Under the pieces are notes generated by a model. It was not told where the DNA came from, searched no databases, and saw nothing but the letters and a program-made list of their open reading frames with translations. Positions 23,067-33,651 of a stretch of DNA of 64,000 nt are shown in pieces. Position numbers and translations under genes: made by a program. The stretch is from Polynucleobacter sp. Tro8-14-1 (lineage in GTDB: Bacteria; Pseudomonadota; Gammaproteobacteria; Burkholderiales; Burkholderiaceae), in contig NZ_JACVPX010000004.1 in NCBI RefSeq assembly GCF_018881655.1, positions 1 through 64,000 of the forward strand, written 5' to 3'. Each line of letters starts with the position of its first letter. Position 1 is the first letter of the stretch.

Positions 23067-24533
23067 TTGACAAATACTGCTACTGAAATAAATTCTTCTA
23101 CAGGGGTGAGCGATATCGCTACCCCTGGTGCTACTGATACTGCTCCTCCAGCAACAATCACTTTTGCTGACTTTGGTTTAGACCCGAAAATTCAAAAAGC
23201 GGTTCTTGAGCAGGGTTACACTATTCCCACTCCGATTCAAGCGCAATCTATTCCGCATGTATTGGCGGGTAGTGACTTGATGGGTGCAGCACAAACTGGT
23301 ACTGGTAAGACGGCTGCCTTTGTATTGCCGATCATTCAAAAGATTTTGCGTCACGCGAGTAACAGCGCATCGCCAGCACGTCATCCAATCCGTGCACTGG
23401 TTCTCACTCCGACACGTGAGCTGGCAGTGCAAGTAGCCGAAAATGCGGCAAGCTATTCCAAACACACTGATTTACGCGCTGCCGTTGTTTATGGTGGCGT
23501 GGATATGAAAGAACAAGTATCAATACTGCGTAATGGCGTAGAGATCTTGATCGCCACTCCAGGACGTTTGCTTGATCACATTGGCTCTAAGGTTGCCAAC
23601 CTCTCCCAAGTGGAGATTTTGGTTTTAGACGAAGCCGATCGCATGCTTGATATGGGTTTCTTGCCTGACCTACAGCGCATCATTGATTTGATTCCTGCGC
23701 AAAGACAGACATTGTTGTTCTCTGCAACGTTCTCACCAGAAATTAAGAAACTGGCACAAAGTTATTTACGTACTCCGGTAACGGTTGAAGTGGCACGTCA
23801 AAATGCTGCGGCTGATACGGTGAAACAAGTAGTGCACATGGTTTCCTCTGCCGATAAGCAACGCGCGATTGTCAAAGTCCTTGAAGCACGTACTCGTGCT
23901 GGCTTATCACGCCAATGCATCATCTTTACCAATAGTCGTTTAGGATGTGCAAAGTTATCTCGTGCCTTAGAGCGTGACGGTATTAAAGCGGGCGCGATTC
24001 ATGGTGACAAGAGTCAGGGTGAGCGTACTTTAACTTTGGACGCATTTAAATCTGGCGCAATCGAAGCATTAGTGGCAACCGATGTGGCTGCTCGAGGTTT
24101 AGATATTCCCGATATGCCGTGCGTGATTAATCACGAGTTACCTTATAACGCAGAAGACTTTATTCACCGCATTGGTCGTACAGGTCGTGCCGGCAGTAAA
24201 GGGGATGCGATTGCCTTAGTTGATGCCAGTGAAAAGCGTTTGCTTGACGATATCGAAAAGCTAATGAAGCGTAAGTTGGATGTTCAGCCTTTGCCTGAAG
24301 GTGCGCCTTCGCAAAGCCGTCCTTCATCTAGTAGTTATGGCAGCTCCAGTGGCTCTAGAAGTTCTTACAGCGCGCCAGCAAAAATGTCTGACCCTTTCTT
24401 CTATAAGCCTTACGAGCCAAGTGTAGCGTCTGTATCTACTGTAGATGCTGCTAAGCCAGAAGAGAAGAAAGCGGGCATTACTCCTGCAAAACCTGCTGTT
24501 GGTGCTTTACTCGGCGGCTTTAAGAAAAAATAA
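23067..24533 (+). CDS. rhlE: DEAD-box RNA helicase, RhlE type
   Basis: The 488-residue protein has all DEAD-box motifs: a Q motif before TPIQAQSIPHVL, motif I AQTGTGKTAA, motif II DEADRMLDMGF, motif III SATFS and motif VI HRIGRTGRAG. A low-complexity Ser-rich tail (about 410-445) follows. It unwinds short RNA duplexes in ribosome assembly and RNA decay. No ATG lies before the helicase core; TTG 23067 is used here and GTG 23106 is an alternative. Confidence 0.9.
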   Translation: MTNTATEINSSTGVSDIATPGATDTAPPATITFADFGLDPKIQKAVLEQGYTIPTPIQAQSIPHVLAGSDLMGAAQTGTGKTAAFVLPIIQKILRHASNSASPARHPIRALVLTPTRELAVQVAENAASYSKHTDLRAAVVYGGVDMKEQVSILRNGVEILIATPGRLLDHIGSKVANLSQVEILVLDEADRMLDMGFLPDLQRIIDLIPAQRQTLLFSATFSPEIKKLAQSYLRTPVTVEVARQNAAADTVKQVVHMVSSADKQRAIVKVLEARTRAGLSRQCIIFTNSRLGCAKLSRALERDGIKAGAIHGDKSQGERTLTLDAFKSGAIEALVATDVAARGLDIPDMPCVINHELPYNAEDFIHRIGRTGRAGSKGDAIALVDASEKRLLDDIEKLMKRKLDVQPLPEGAPSQSRPSSSSYGSSSGSRSSYSAPAKMSDPFFYKPYEPSVASVSTVDAAKPEEKKAGITPAKPAVGALLGGFKKK

Positions 24534-24563
24534 TTAACTGAGTAATTAACTGAGTAATTAACT
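24531..24563. repeat. 12-bp tandem repeat between convergent rhlE and gluQ
   Basis: TAATTAACTGAG occurs twice and a third copy is cut after nine bases. The first unit contains the rhlE stop codon and the third the gluQ stop codon. The unit carries stop codons on both strands. Confidence 0.85.
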
Positions 24564-25508
24564 TCGCCATGCATGAGTGGCTGCAAGCAGCCACTCTGCA
24601 ATAGTGACCTTCTCGCCATCCGGCAAATTCTGCAATCCCAAATGTATTGCTGCTTTACGTAACTCTCTCAGCGAGTGTTTCTTATCTTGCGTATTAATTT
24701 GTGTTGCTAAAGTTTGCTTGCTCAGTTTTTCACCATGCTCATCGAGCACCAGTGGAAGATGAAGATATTCTGGCCGCTTGTATCCCAATATCTCTTGTAG
24801 ATAAATTTGCCTTGCAGTATTACTCAGCAAATCTTTGCCACGAACGATGTGTGTAATGTTCTGCTCGGCATCATCAACGACTACAGCTAGCTGATAGGTA
24901 AATAAGCCATCATTCCTGCGTAGTACAAAATCGCCTACTTCTGCATTGAGGTTTTGGCTTTGAGAGCCCAGAGCTAAGTCGTTAAATTCAATATGGCAAT
25001 TTTGGGGAAGACCAATTCGCCAAGCACGTTGTAATTCCTCGATAGATTCTGTGGGATTGCTGATTATGTGGGCAGGGCGGCAAGTGCCGGGATAGATCAT
25101 TTCTTGATTGCGGGGTGTCTCTATTCCGAGCTTAGCTAGGGCATTGGCAATAGTTTGTCTTGAGCAAGTGCAGGAATAGAGGCATTGAAGCCCATTTAAG
25201 CGCTCTAAAGCCCTTTGATAAGCCTCTTGGCGCTGAGATTGATGAATGACCTCCTCATCCCAAGAAAGGCCGCAGGCGAGTAATTGAGTCTGAATTTGCC
25301 CGGTTGCTTCAGGGAGGCACCTTGGGGTGTCCAAATCCTCGATTCTAAGCAGCCATTTACCCCCATTTTTGCGGGCATCTAGCCAGCTTCCTAGGGCGGC
25401 AACCAGGGATCCGGCATGTAGCGGACCGGTGGGCGAGGGGGCGAATCGCCCGCGATAGCCGCCGGTTGGGGATGAAGGGTTTTTGAGTGTGGACACAGCT
25501 AAAATCAT
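24558..25508 (-). CDS. gluQ: Glutamyl-Q tRNA(Asp) synthetase GluQ
   Basis: The 316-residue protein is a truncated GluRS-like enzyme. It has the HIGH-type FAPSPTGPLHAGSL (about 22-35), zinc cysteines in YSCTCSR and YPGTCRP, and a KMSKS-type KLSKQ near residue 245, but no anticodon-binding domain. It attaches glutamate to queuosine in tRNA-Asp, so it works downstream of QueG. Its start codon lies only 3 bases from the divergent dnaE start. Confidence 0.93.
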   Translation of the reverse strand: MILAVSTLKNPSSPTGGYRGRFAPSPTGPLHAGSLVAALGSWLDARKNGGKWLLRIEDLDTPRCLPEATGQIQTQLLACGLSWDEEVIHQSQRQEAYQRALERLNGLQCLYSCTCSRQTIANALAKLGIETPRNQEMIYPGTCRPAHIISNPTESIEELQRAWRIGLPQNCHIEFNDLALGSQSQNLNAEVGDFVLRRNDGLFTYQLAVVVDDAEQNITHIVRGKDLLSNTARQIYLQEILGYKRPEYLHLPLVLDEHGEKLSKQTLATQINTQDKKHSLRELRKAAIHLGLQNLPDGEKVTIAEWLLAATHAWRS

Positions 25509-25511
25509 CTC

Positions 25512-28500
25512 ATGGCTTCACCCCGTTTTGTTCATCTTCGCGTCCATTCCGAGTTTTCGATTACGGATGGAGTCGTGCGCATTGATGATGCGGTAGCTGC
25601 TGCCGTCAAAGATGAGATGGGCGCGTTAGCGATTACGGATTTAAGTAATTTATTTGGTTTAGTGCGGTTCTATACCGCCGCTCGTTCTGGCGGGATCAAG
25701 CCGATTGCCGGAGCGGATGTTTGGGTGAGCAATCCTCAGGATCCAGATCAGCCTCATCGCTTATTGCTCTTGGTACAAAATCATTCCGGTTACCTCAATT
25801 TATGTGAGCTGCTCAGTAGGGCATCTCTCGACAATCAATCTCGTGGTCGCGCTGAAGTCGATTCCGCTTGGTTTAGTGAGCCCGCTGCCAAAGCAGAAGA
25901 TAAAGCGGCCAAGCGCACACTCTCTTATGGCTTGATTGCACTTTCTGGCGCACGTATGGGTGAAGTCGGCATCGCGCTATTGGGTGGGCAAGAAGACCAT
26001 GCCAAGATTGTTGCTAGACGCTACGAAAAACTCTTTCCGAAGTCTTTCTACATCGAGGTCCAGCGCGGCGGTAATCCTCAAGATGAAAAGCAACTCCAGC
26101 TTGCTTGCCATCTCGCCAGTGAACTAAACCTACCGGTGGTTGCAACCCACCCAGTGCAGTTCATGCAAAAGAGCGACTTTACAGCGCATGAAGCCCGCGT
26201 ATGTATTGCTGAAGGGGAGTTACTCGGCAATCCACGCCGAACCAAAAAGTTTAATGACGAGCAGTACTTCCTGACCCAAGAGGAAATGGAAAAGCGTTTT
26301 GCTGATTTGCCAGTCGCACTAGCGAACTCGGTTGAAATTGCCAAGCGTTGCAATCTCTCATTGGTATTAGGTCAACCACGTTTACCGGATTTTCCAATAC
26401 CGCCCGGAATTACTTTGGAAGACTATTTGTTGCAGCAATCCGAGGTCGGTTTGAAGCGCCACATGGAGCGTAATTTCCCGGATGCAGAAGAGCGCGAAGC
26501 AGAAATGAAGCGTTATTACGATCGTTTGGTATTTGAAGTCAAGACGATTTCTCAAATGGGCTTCCCGGGTTACTTCTTGATCGTGGCAGACTTTATTAAC
26601 TGGGCTAAAAATAATGGCGTGCCTGTAGGTCCAGGCCGCGGATCCGGTGCCGGATCTTTAGTGGCGTACTCACTCGGTATTACCGACTTGGATCCGCTCC
26701 GTTACAACTTACTCTTTGAGCGCTTCCTTAACCCAGAGCGGGTATCGATGCCCGACTTTGATATCGACTTTTGCCAACATGGTCGCGACCGTGTGATTCA
26801 GTATGTAAAGGATAAGTACGGTAAAGATGCGGTGAGTCAGATCGCCACCTTCGGAACTATGGCAGCTAGAGCGGCGATTCGTGATGTGGGGCGTGTACTA
26901 GAGCAGGGCTATAACTTCGTAGACGGAATTGCCAAACTCATTCCGAATAAGCCAGGTCAGTATATGACCATTGAGATGGCGAAGAAGGAAGAGAAGCAAT
27001 TAGCCGAGCGCGAAAAGAATGAAGATGAAGTGCGTCAATTACTTTCCTTGGCGCAGCAGTTAGAGGGCATGACCCGTAACGTGGGTATGCATGCGGGCGG
27101 TGTCTTAATTGCCCCAGGGCGCCTCACTGATTTTTGCCCACTCTACACACAAGAAAGCAAAGATCAAGACAGTAGCTCTGTGATCAGTCAATTTGATAAG
27201 GATGACGTAGAGGCGATTGGTCTGGTGAAGTTCGACTTCCTGGGCCTGACTACGCTTACTATTTTGGCAGCAGCAGAGCGTTGGATTAAATCACTACACG
27301 CTGATCGCAGAGACTGGAATATCGGAGAGATTGCGCTCGATGATGAAAAAGCATTTGATGTTCTGAAGCGCGCTAATACTGTCGCAGTATTTCAGCTAGA
27401 AAGCCGCGGCATGCAGGGCATGCTACGTGAAGCCAAGCCAGACCGCTTTGAGGACATTATTGCCCTAGTGGCTTTGTATCGTCCGGGCCCAATGGATTTG
27501 ATCCCAGACTTTATTGAGCGTAAGCATGGTCGTCAAAAGGTAGAGTATCCCGATCCCCGTATTGAGCCTGTTCTGCGCGAGACCTACGGCATCATGGTCT
27601 ATCAAGAGCAGGTGATGCAAATGGCGCAGATGATTGGCGGCTACTCATTGGGTGGTGCCGACATGTTACGTCGTGCGATGGGTAAGAAAAAGCCTGAAGA
27701 AATGGCTCAACATCGCAAGATCTTTAGTGATGGTGCAAAAGCGGGTGGCATTACCGAGTCAAAGGCAAATGAGATCTATGACTTGATGGAGCGTTTTGCG
27801 GGTTATGGATTTAATAAGTCCCATGCTGCCGCTTACGCACTCTTGGCATATCAAACCGCTTGGCTCAAAGCGTATTACCCAGCTGAATTTATGGCAGCCA
27901 ACTTATCACTTGCAATGGATGACACCGATAAGGTGAAAATTCTGTATGACGATTGCTTAGTCAATAACATTCGGGTGTTCTCGCCAGATATCAATACCGG
28001 TGTTTATGAGTTCACCCCATTGCGCGCACCAGATGCTGCTCCAGATTCTTCCATCAGCCATATTCGTTATGGTTTAGGTGCGGTGCGTGGTACCGGTGAA
28101 GCGGCGATTGAATCTATCGTGAAGGCACGTGAAAGTGGCGGGCCATTTAAAGATTTGTTTGATTTTTGTGCACGAGTGGATCGTAGGCAAGTCAATCGCC
28201 GCGCGATTGAAGCGCTGATGCGTGCAGGTGCTTTTGATAGCTTGTATCGTGATTCCGTTCCAGCGGGTGGGAATCTGTATGACATTCGCTCTACCTTACT
28301 TGCCTCTTTAGCCAGAGCGATTGAGGCTGCTGAACAAGCTGAGGCATCGATTCACCAGGTGAGCTTGTTTGAGGCGGCCGGTGAAGAGGATCGCCATCTT
28401 CCAGAGTTAGTGCGTGAGCCTATCTGGTCTGAAAAGAAGCGTTTGCAAGAAGAGAAGAATGCCTTGGGTCTTTGCCTAACAGGGCACATGTTTGACGCCT

Positions 28501-29129
28501 ATCGCGATGAGACTTCTCACTTTATCCGGCAGCCTTTATCTAAGGTAACAGAGGGTAAAGATCAACTCATTGCTGGCATTATTACTTCAGCTCGAATGCT
28601 GACTGGTCAACGCGGTCGCATGATGATTGCAACTATCGATGATGGCTCTGCTGCCCTCGAAGTCACCTTGTATAGCGAAGTCTACGAGCCCAATCGTTCT
28701 TGGCTAAAAGAGGATGAGCTCTTGGTTGCAAAGGTGAATGTGACGCCCGATAAGTTCTCAGGCGGCATGCGTATTGTGTCTGAGGCGGTAATGGATATCA
28801 CGGGTGCGCGAATGCGCTTTGCCCGTAACGTGCATGTCTGTATTGATAATGCGGTTGATATCAAGATGCTCCGTAGCCAAATTAATCCCTACCTTATGGC
28901 TAATCGTGTGCGTGATCCTAAGCTTAGTGCATCTGCCCCTGCTGCGCCGGGATCCAATGATGGTATGAAGGGCTTAATGCTGACGGCTGCCGTCACTACT
29001 AGTGGCGGTGCTTGCTTGATGCAGTTCCCAGAAGAGTTGCGTATCTATCCTGACGATGCCTGTTTGCATGGCTTAAATCAAATCCTAGCTTCTAAGCAAA
29101 AAGATCCTGTACAGATTCAGTATCACTAA
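25512..29129 (+). CDS. dnaE: DNA polymerase III alpha subunit
   Basis: The 1205-residue protein has an N-terminal PHP domain (from HLRVHSEFSITDG), the C-family polymerase core with GPGRGSGAGSLVAYSLGITDLDP and the catalytic aspartates in MPDFDIDFC (about 412-420). A helix-hairpin-helix region and a C-terminal OB fold (IAGIITSARMLTGQRGRMM) follow. It is the replicative polymerase. The ATG at 25512 has no visible ribosome site and sits 3 bases from the gluQ start, so the promoter must lie within gluQ. Confidence 0.96.
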   Translation: MASPRFVHLRVHSEFSITDGVVRIDDAVAAAVKDEMGALAITDLSNLFGLVRFYTAARSGGIKPIAGADVWVSNPQDPDQPHRLLLLVQNHSGYLNLCELLSRASLDNQSRGRAEVDSAWFSEPAAKAEDKAAKRTLSYGLIALSGARMGEVGIALLGGQEDHAKIVARRYEKLFPKSFYIEVQRGGNPQDEKQLQLACHLASELNLPVVATHPVQFMQKSDFTAHEARVCIAEGELLGNPRRTKKFNDEQYFLTQEEMEKRFADLPVALANSVEIAKRCNLSLVLGQPRLPDFPIPPGITLEDYLLQQSEVGLKRHMERNFPDAEEREAEMKRYYDRLVFEVKTISQMGFPGYFLIVADFINWAKNNGVPVGPGRGSGAGSLVAYSLGITDLDPLRYNLLFERFLNPERVSMPDFDIDFCQHGRDRVIQYVKDKYGKDAVSQIATFGTMAARAAIRDVGRVLEQGYNFVDGIAKLIPNKPGQYMTIEMAKKEEKQLAEREKNEDEVRQLLSLAQQLEGMTRNVGMHAGGVLIAPGRLTDFCPLYTQESKDQDSSSVISQFDKDDVEAIGLVKFDFLGLTTLTILAAAERWIKSLHADRRDWNIGEIALDDEKAFDVLKRANTVAVFQLESRGMQGMLREAKPDRFEDIIALVALYRPGPMDLIPDFIERKHGRQKVEYPDPRIEPVLRETYGIMVYQEQVMQMAQMIGGYSLGGADMLRRAMGKKKPEEMAQHRKIFSDGAKAGGITESKANEIYDLMERFAGYGFNKSHAAAYALLAYQTAWLKAYYPAEFMAANLSLAMDDTDKVKILYDDCLVNNIRVFSPDINTGVYEFTPLRAPDAAPDSSISHIRYGLGAVRGTGEAAIESIVKARESGGPFKDLFDFCARVDRRQVNRRAIEALMRAGAFDSLYRDSVPAGGNLYDIRSTLLASLARAIEAAEQAEASIHQVSLFEAAGEEDRHLPELVREPIWSEKKRLQEEKNALGLCLTGHMFDAYRDETSHFIRQPLSKVTEGKDQLIAGIITSARMLTGQRGRMMIATIDDGSAALEVTLYSEVYEPNRSWLKEDELLVAKVNVTPDKFSGGMRIVSEAVMDITGARMRFARNVHVCIDNAVDIKMLRSQINPYLMANRVRDPKLSASAPAAPGSNDGMKGLMLTAAVTTSGGACLMQFPEELRIYPDDACLHGLNQILASKQKDPVQIQYH

Positions 29130-29157
29130 GTACGGTATTGCAGGATTGACCGTTGCT

Positions 29158-30315
29158 TTAGTTCGGTAATGCCTTCTGAATTGCCTCAATGACTTGCTTG
29201 GGTTCTAGCAGGTCCAAGCACTCACTATAACTATCGGCCTTATCTAGGCATCCGGCTTTACGGCAAGGCACGCATTCACCAGGGCCTTGCAGGATGGTGA
29301 CATTGCCAACGGTTTGGGTGCGAGCACGCAATTGATATGGCTGCTCACCAATAAAACCATTGGGCCATGGACCAAAGTTCGTTGGTGGGGTGGCACCAAA
29401 CAGAGTGATGGTTGGGGTATTGCATGCTGCTGCTAAATGGGTGATTGAAGTATCAACCCCAATATACAAAGCGGCCCCACGAATCAAAGTGCCTGCTTGG
29501 GGGATGGATAATTTACCAGCAGCATTAATCACTTTTTTCTTAGTTTCATCATCCAACAAGGAAATGATGTCGTGATTAAGTTGTATATCTTGCTTAGCAG
29601 GTGACGCACTGAGGATTACCTGGAAGTTCTGACTTACGAGCCAAGTGATGAGCTCTTGCCAATACGCAAGCGGCCAGCGCTTATAGGCCGTTAATGGTCC
29701 TGGGTGTACAACAACATAAGGTTGCTTAAGTTCGTTTGCAATGACCGGCGTTAAGGGCTCTCCTGCAGGCGGAGTAACTAAGATCGGTTTGGAAAATAAT
29801 TCAGCTCGGTTTTTAAAAAAGTCCTCTAGTAGGCGCAGTTTTTCGGCAATAACATGCTGCTTAAAGTAGTCAACATCCACTGTGTGCATGCAGATAAATT
29901 TCTTCCAGGCATTTTGCTTCTCACTCTTACTTCTTTTCTGTTGGTCTTGTGCATCTTTGCCTTGAGGATGACCACCCAGTACACCAACCCTTCTAAAGGC
30001 CGCTACTAAGCCATAAAGGTAGGCGCGATCACTAGGTTGCGTCACAACTGCTAAGTCATAACGCTGAAAGAGGCGATTAAAGAGGGTGAGATATTCACCA
30101 AAACCGGGACGATCTGAAGTTTCAATCACTTCAGCAATGTCGGGATTGCCATGAAGCATCTCTAACTTGCCGCGATATCCTAAAAAATGAAACTCCGCAT
30201 GAGGCCAAAGCTCTCTGGCTTTGCTAATCAGAGGCGTTGTTACTAATACGTCTCCAATTTGCCTCGTGGCAATAAATAAAACCTTTTTAGGTTTAAGTGC
30301 GGAATAAGCAGTCAT
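29158..30315 (-). CDS. Glycosyltransferase family 9 (heptosyltransferase-like)
   Basis: The 385-residue protein has the GT9 two-domain layout: VLFIATRQIGDVLVTTPLI at the N-terminus and the donor-binding VHPGPLTAYKRWPLAYWQEL and GVDTSITHLAAACNTPTITLFG in the C-terminal half. It likely adds heptose or another sugar to the lipopolysaccharide core. The cysteine-rich tail (GPGECVPCRKAGC) is typical of this branch. It is downstream of two family 2 glycosyltransferases in the same direction. Confidence 0.87.
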   Translation of the reverse strand: MTAYSALKPKKVLFIATRQIGDVLVTTPLISKARELWPHAEFHFLGYRGKLEMLHGNPDIAEVIETSDRPGFGEYLTLFNRLFQRYDLAVVTQPSDRAYLYGLVAAFRRVGVLGGHPQGKDAQDQQKRSKSEKQNAWKKFICMHTVDVDYFKQHVIAEKLRLLEDFFKNRAELFSKPILVTPPAGEPLTPVIANELKQPYVVVHPGPLTAYKRWPLAYWQELITWLVSQNFQVILSASPAKQDIQLNHDIISLLDDETKKKVINAAGKLSIPQAGTLIRGAALYIGVDTSITHLAAACNTPTITLFGATPPTNFGPWPNGFIGEQPYQLRARTQTVGNVTILQGPGECVPCRKAGCLDKADSYSECLDLLEPKQVIEAIQKALPN

Positions 30316-30329
30316 AGCGTTTTAAAAAG

Positions 30330-31109
30330 TCAAAGAGCCTTAGCCAAGATCTTCTCGCGAACACGTCGAGCATTCTCGGCAGCATTGCCTTGATCGTGGA
30401 TTGGATGAAAGAGATGGAGTACTTCCGTGGACCATGAGCCTGACTTGCGACGGATGCGATGGTGTTGTAAGCGGAAGATAAAATCGGCATCCTCATGGCC
30501 CCAGCCGGTCATAGTTTCATCAAAGCCATTGATTGCTTCAGCATCGGCTTTCCAGCAAGCCATGTTGCAACCCTTGATGCGACGCCAAACAAATTTTTTG
30601 TAGTCACGCCAGGAGCCGTTACCCAGCTTTACTTTGAGGGGCCAATATTTATTGATGCCTCCACTCAAGCGCTTGCTGATAAGGTTTGAAGAAAAGCGCT
30701 CATAATTCCACTGAGGCCAAGCGAGTAATTCGGTGGTGAGGTGTTCATTGAGCAGGACTCTGCTGCCGGTAACTAAGTATCCCTTTTGTGCTAGCGCACG
30801 ATGCTGAGCCACAAAGTCTGGCTGGACAATGCAATCGCCATCCAGGAAAACCAAGTAATCGCCATGAGCTGCAGCGATTGCTTTATTGAGGATCTTGGTT
30901 TTCTGAAAGCCTTGGTCTTCTTGCCAAAGATGGGTGATAGAAGCGGGGTATGAACCTTTAATAGATTCAATGAGGTGTTTTGTGCTCTCAGTAGAGCCAT
31001 CGTCAGCGATGATGATTTCAAAGTCCTGATCGGTTTGCGTAGCCAGAGATTCTAGGCAAAGCTTGAGTGCTTGTGGCCAGTTATAGGTGGCTAGCAAAAT
31101 CGAAATCAT
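30330..31109 (-). CDS. Glycosyltransferase family 2 with galactosyltransferase-type C-terminal domain
   Basis: The 259-residue protein has the GT-A fold signature [21 protein letters not shown], the nucleotide-binding IIIADDGSTE and the metal-binding FLDGDCIV. It ends with GWGHEDADFIFRLQ, the conserved acidic C-terminal motif. It is probably a cell-surface polysaccharide or core sugar transferase; the sugar cannot be told. It overlaps the upstream glycosyltransferase gene by 4 bases. Confidence 0.85.
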   Translation of the reverse strand: MISILLATYNWPQALKLCLESLATQTDQDFEIIIADDGSTESTKHLIESIKGSYPASITHLWQEDQGFQKTKILNKAIAAAHGDYLVFLDGDCIVQPDFVAQHRALAQKGYLVTGSRVLLNEHLTTELLAWPQWNYERFSSNLISKRLSGGINKYWPLKVKLGNGSWRDYKKFVWRRIKGCNMACWKADAEAINGFDETMTGWGHEDADFIFRLQHHRIRRKSGSWSTEVLHLFHPIHDQGNAAENARRVREKILAKAL

Positions 31110-31867
31110 TTACCGGTTTCCTGATTCAGGTGCCACAACTTGATATAGCGGTAATAGGTTCCTTGACCATTGGATACTGCTAATGCAAATCCTTGAGGAC
31201 CGTCTAAAAATCCCGCACGCAAAACATAGGTGCGGAAAAATGCCCATGCACCATGCAGGACTGCCTTAAGAGGGTTGCTTGTTTTACCTCTAGCAAATGC
31301 TTGCTCTGCTGAGGCTGTGGAGTAGCGATCTAGCTTTTGGAGTACTTGAGAGTAGTTCATGAAGCTGTAATGCAGCATGGGATTTTCCAATTTTGCGACT
31401 TGACCATTGGGAACTAGGCGTTCATGAACCAAATCATCTGAGAAGCGGGCGGTGCCTCGTTTAAATAAACGATCGACATAATCCGGGCTCCAGCCGGAGT
31501 GACGGATAAAGCGTCCGCAATACCAAGAAAGTCTGGGGATGGCAAAGCAATCTACATGGGCGCTATGGTGAATGGCCGTCAGAATTTCTGACTTTAGAGC
31601 AGGGGTGAGTCTTTCATCGGCATCCAAGGATAGAACCCATTCGCTGGTAGCTAAATCCAGGGCGCGGTTCTTTTGGGGCCCAAAACCAGGCCAATCCGGC
31701 GGCTGGGCTATCGTTGCACCGTGGTTTTTGGCTATCTCAAGGGTGCGGTCAGAGCTGTTGGTATCAACAACCACGATCTGCTGGGCGATCCCCTCCAGAG
31801 AGGCCAAACAATCGTCCAAATTGGCCTCTTCATTGCGGGTGATGAGTATGACTGATAAGGTGGGCAT
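31106..31867 (-). CDS. Glycosyltransferase family 2, LPS-core type
   Basis: The 253-residue protein has [33 protein letters not shown] and the DxD-like [11 protein letters not shown] (about 80-90). GGTFRI-like insert regions and VHERLV follow. This is the WaaE/KdtX-like branch that adds glucose to inner-core LPS. It starts 10 bases from the divergent msbA start, so lipid A export and core synthesis are back to back. Confidence 0.85.
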   Translation of the reverse strand: MPTLSVILITRNEEANLDDCLASLEGIAQQIVVVDTNSSDRTLEIAKNHGATIAQPPDWPGFGPQKNRALDLATSEWVLSLDADERLTPALKSEILTAIHHSAHVDCFAIPRLSWYCGRFIRHSGWSPDYVDRLFKRGTARFSDDLVHERLVPNGQVAKLENPMLHYSFMNYSQVLQKLDRYSTASAEQAFARGKTSNPLKAVLHGAWAFFRTYVLRAGFLDGPQGFALAVSNGQGTYYRYIKLWHLNQETGK

Positions 31868-31877
31868 AATTCATTAT

Positions 31878-33641
31878 ATGAATGCTCAAGACCGTACCGC
31901 CCTAAATCGCTTAATTACCTATCTCAAGCCCCATATCAACTTGATTGTTGGGTCTTTATTGGCTATGGCTGTAGTTGCCGCCGCCGAGACCTCAATCCCT
32001 GCCCTAATGAAGCCTTTGTTGGATCGTGGATTTACAGGTCAACTTAATAGCAAGCTCTGGCAAGTACCGGTTTTCTTGGTGGGTTTGGCTTTGGTGCGAA
32101 GTTTGGCCCAATTTTTGTCGAACTATTTACTTACTAGGGTAATTAACTCCGTACTTTTAAAGTTACGTGCGCAAATGTTTCAAACCCTTTTGAACGCTAG
32201 CACTACTTTTTTTCAAAAGAACTCGGCATCGACTTTAATTAATGGCGTTGTCTTTGAGGTGAATAACGTTCTCTCCGTCATGGGAACAATGTTAATTAGC
32301 TTAGTGCGAGATTCATTGACGGTCGTTGGTTTAATTGGTTATTTAATTTATTTAAATTGGCAGTTGACTTTAGTTGTCTTAGTTATTTTTCCCGTCATTG
32401 CATTCATCATGAGCAAAATTAATCGTCGCTTAAGGTCTCTTAACAGGGAGCAGCAAACGCTCACAAGCGATCTTGCTTATATTGTTGAAGAGGCTGCAGC
32501 TGGATACAAGATCGTTAAAGTTCATGGTGCTGAAGAGTATGAAATGTCCCGCTTCATGCAAAAGGCAGAACGCTTGCGCCAGTTTGCCTTGAAGTCTGCA
32601 GTGGCCGGCGGTCTAAATCAGCCAATTACACAACTCATTGCCTCCATGGCTTTGTCCGTGGTGTTGGTGATTGCCTTGATGCAATCTGCTACGGAAGGTA
32701 CTACTGTGGGTGGGTTTGCAGCCTTCATTACTGCAATGATGTTGGTGATTTCTCCCTTGAAGCATTTAGCGGATATCAACCAACCTTTGCAGCGTGGTCT
32801 TACTGCAGCAGAGATGATTTTTGCATTGATGGATCAACCTTTTGAGGAAGATCAAGACCGCAAGCAAAGTATGAAGCCGCTTAATAAGGCAAAAGGCGCT
32901 ATTCGTTTTGATGATGTAGGGTTCTCCTACCAGCAAGAAGCTGGACGTCAAGACGCCCTAAGCAATATCAATCTAAATATTAAGCCTGGAGAAGTGGTTG
33001 CTTTTGTGGGGCCATCTGGTGGCGGTAAGTCAACTCTCGTGAATTTGTTACCTCGATTCTTCAAGCCCACTAGTGGCCACATTTACTTGGATGACATTCC
33101 GCTGGAAGATATTGTGCTCGCAGATGTACGTCGACAAATCGCATTTGTCAGTCAAGACGTTATTCTCTTTAATGACACTATTGCCGCTAATGTGGCGTAT
33201 GGTGCCAATGGCCCAGCTGGAGTCGATCGCGGTCGCGCGATAGAGGCATTAGAAGCCGCTAATCTCAGCGCTATGATCAAAGAATTGCCAGAAGGCATTG
33301 ATTCCATGGTTGGGGACAACGGTAATCGCTTATCTGGCGGCCAACGTCAGCGTTTAGCCATTGCACGTGCTATCTATAAAGATGCATCAATTCTGATATT
33401 GGATGAAGCTACATCGGCTCTAGATTCTGAATCCGAGCGTCAGGTTCAGGAAGCGCTAGATACTTTAATGGCTAATAGAACGACTTTAGTGATTGCACAC
33501 CGTTTATCGACCATTGAGCATGCTGACAGAATTGTGGTTTTGGAGCACGGCAAGATTGTCGAAAATGGTTCTCACGAAGATTTGATTAAGCACGATGGCT
33601 TGTATGCGAACTTGCATCGCATCCAATTCTCGAACGCTTAA
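31878..33641 (+). CDS. msbA: Lipid A export ATP-binding/permease MsbA
   Basis: The 587-residue half-transporter has six transmembrane segments (about 20-310). Its ABC domain has Walker [10 protein letters not shown], signature [14 protein letters not shown], Walker [16 protein letters not shown] and the H-loop [14 protein letters not shown]. It flips lipid A-core across the inner membrane. ATG 31878 is chosen because it precedes the first membrane helix at the normal distance; the frame stays open far upstream into the opposite gene, which is not coding here. Confidence 0.94.
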   Translation: MNAQDRTALNRLITYLKPHINLIVGSLLAMAVVAAAETSIPALMKPLLDRGFTGQLNSKLWQVPVFLVGLALVRSLAQFLSNYLLTRVINSVLLKLRAQMFQTLLNASTTFFQKNSASTLINGVVFEVNNVLSVMGTMLISLVRDSLTVVGLIGYLIYLNWQLTLVVLVIFPVIAFIMSKINRRLRSLNREQQTLTSDLAYIVEEAAAGYKIVKVHGAEEYEMSRFMQKAERLRQFALKSAVAGGLNQPITQLIASMALSVVLVIALMQSATEGTTVGGFAAFITAMMLVISPLKHLADINQPLQRGLTAAEMIFALMDQPFEEDQDRKQSMKPLNKAKGAIRFDDVGFSYQQEAGRQDALSNINLNIKPGEVVAFVGPSGGGKSTLVNLLPRFFKPTSGHIYLDDIPLEDIVLADVRRQIAFVSQDVILFNDTIAANVAYGANGPAGVDRGRAIEALEAANLSAMIKELPEGIDSMVGDNGNRLSGGQRQRLAIARAIYKDASILILDEATSALDSESERQVQEALDTLMANRTTLVIAHRLSTIEHADRIVVLEHGKIVENGSHEDLIKHDGLYANLHRIQFSNA

Positions 33642-33651
33642 TTTAGAAAAC

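Noticed and set aside
31572-31877. Long N-terminal extension of msbA
   Set aside because: The extension lies opposite a real glycosyltransferase gene and has no resemblance to MsbA; ATG 31878 is right for the family.
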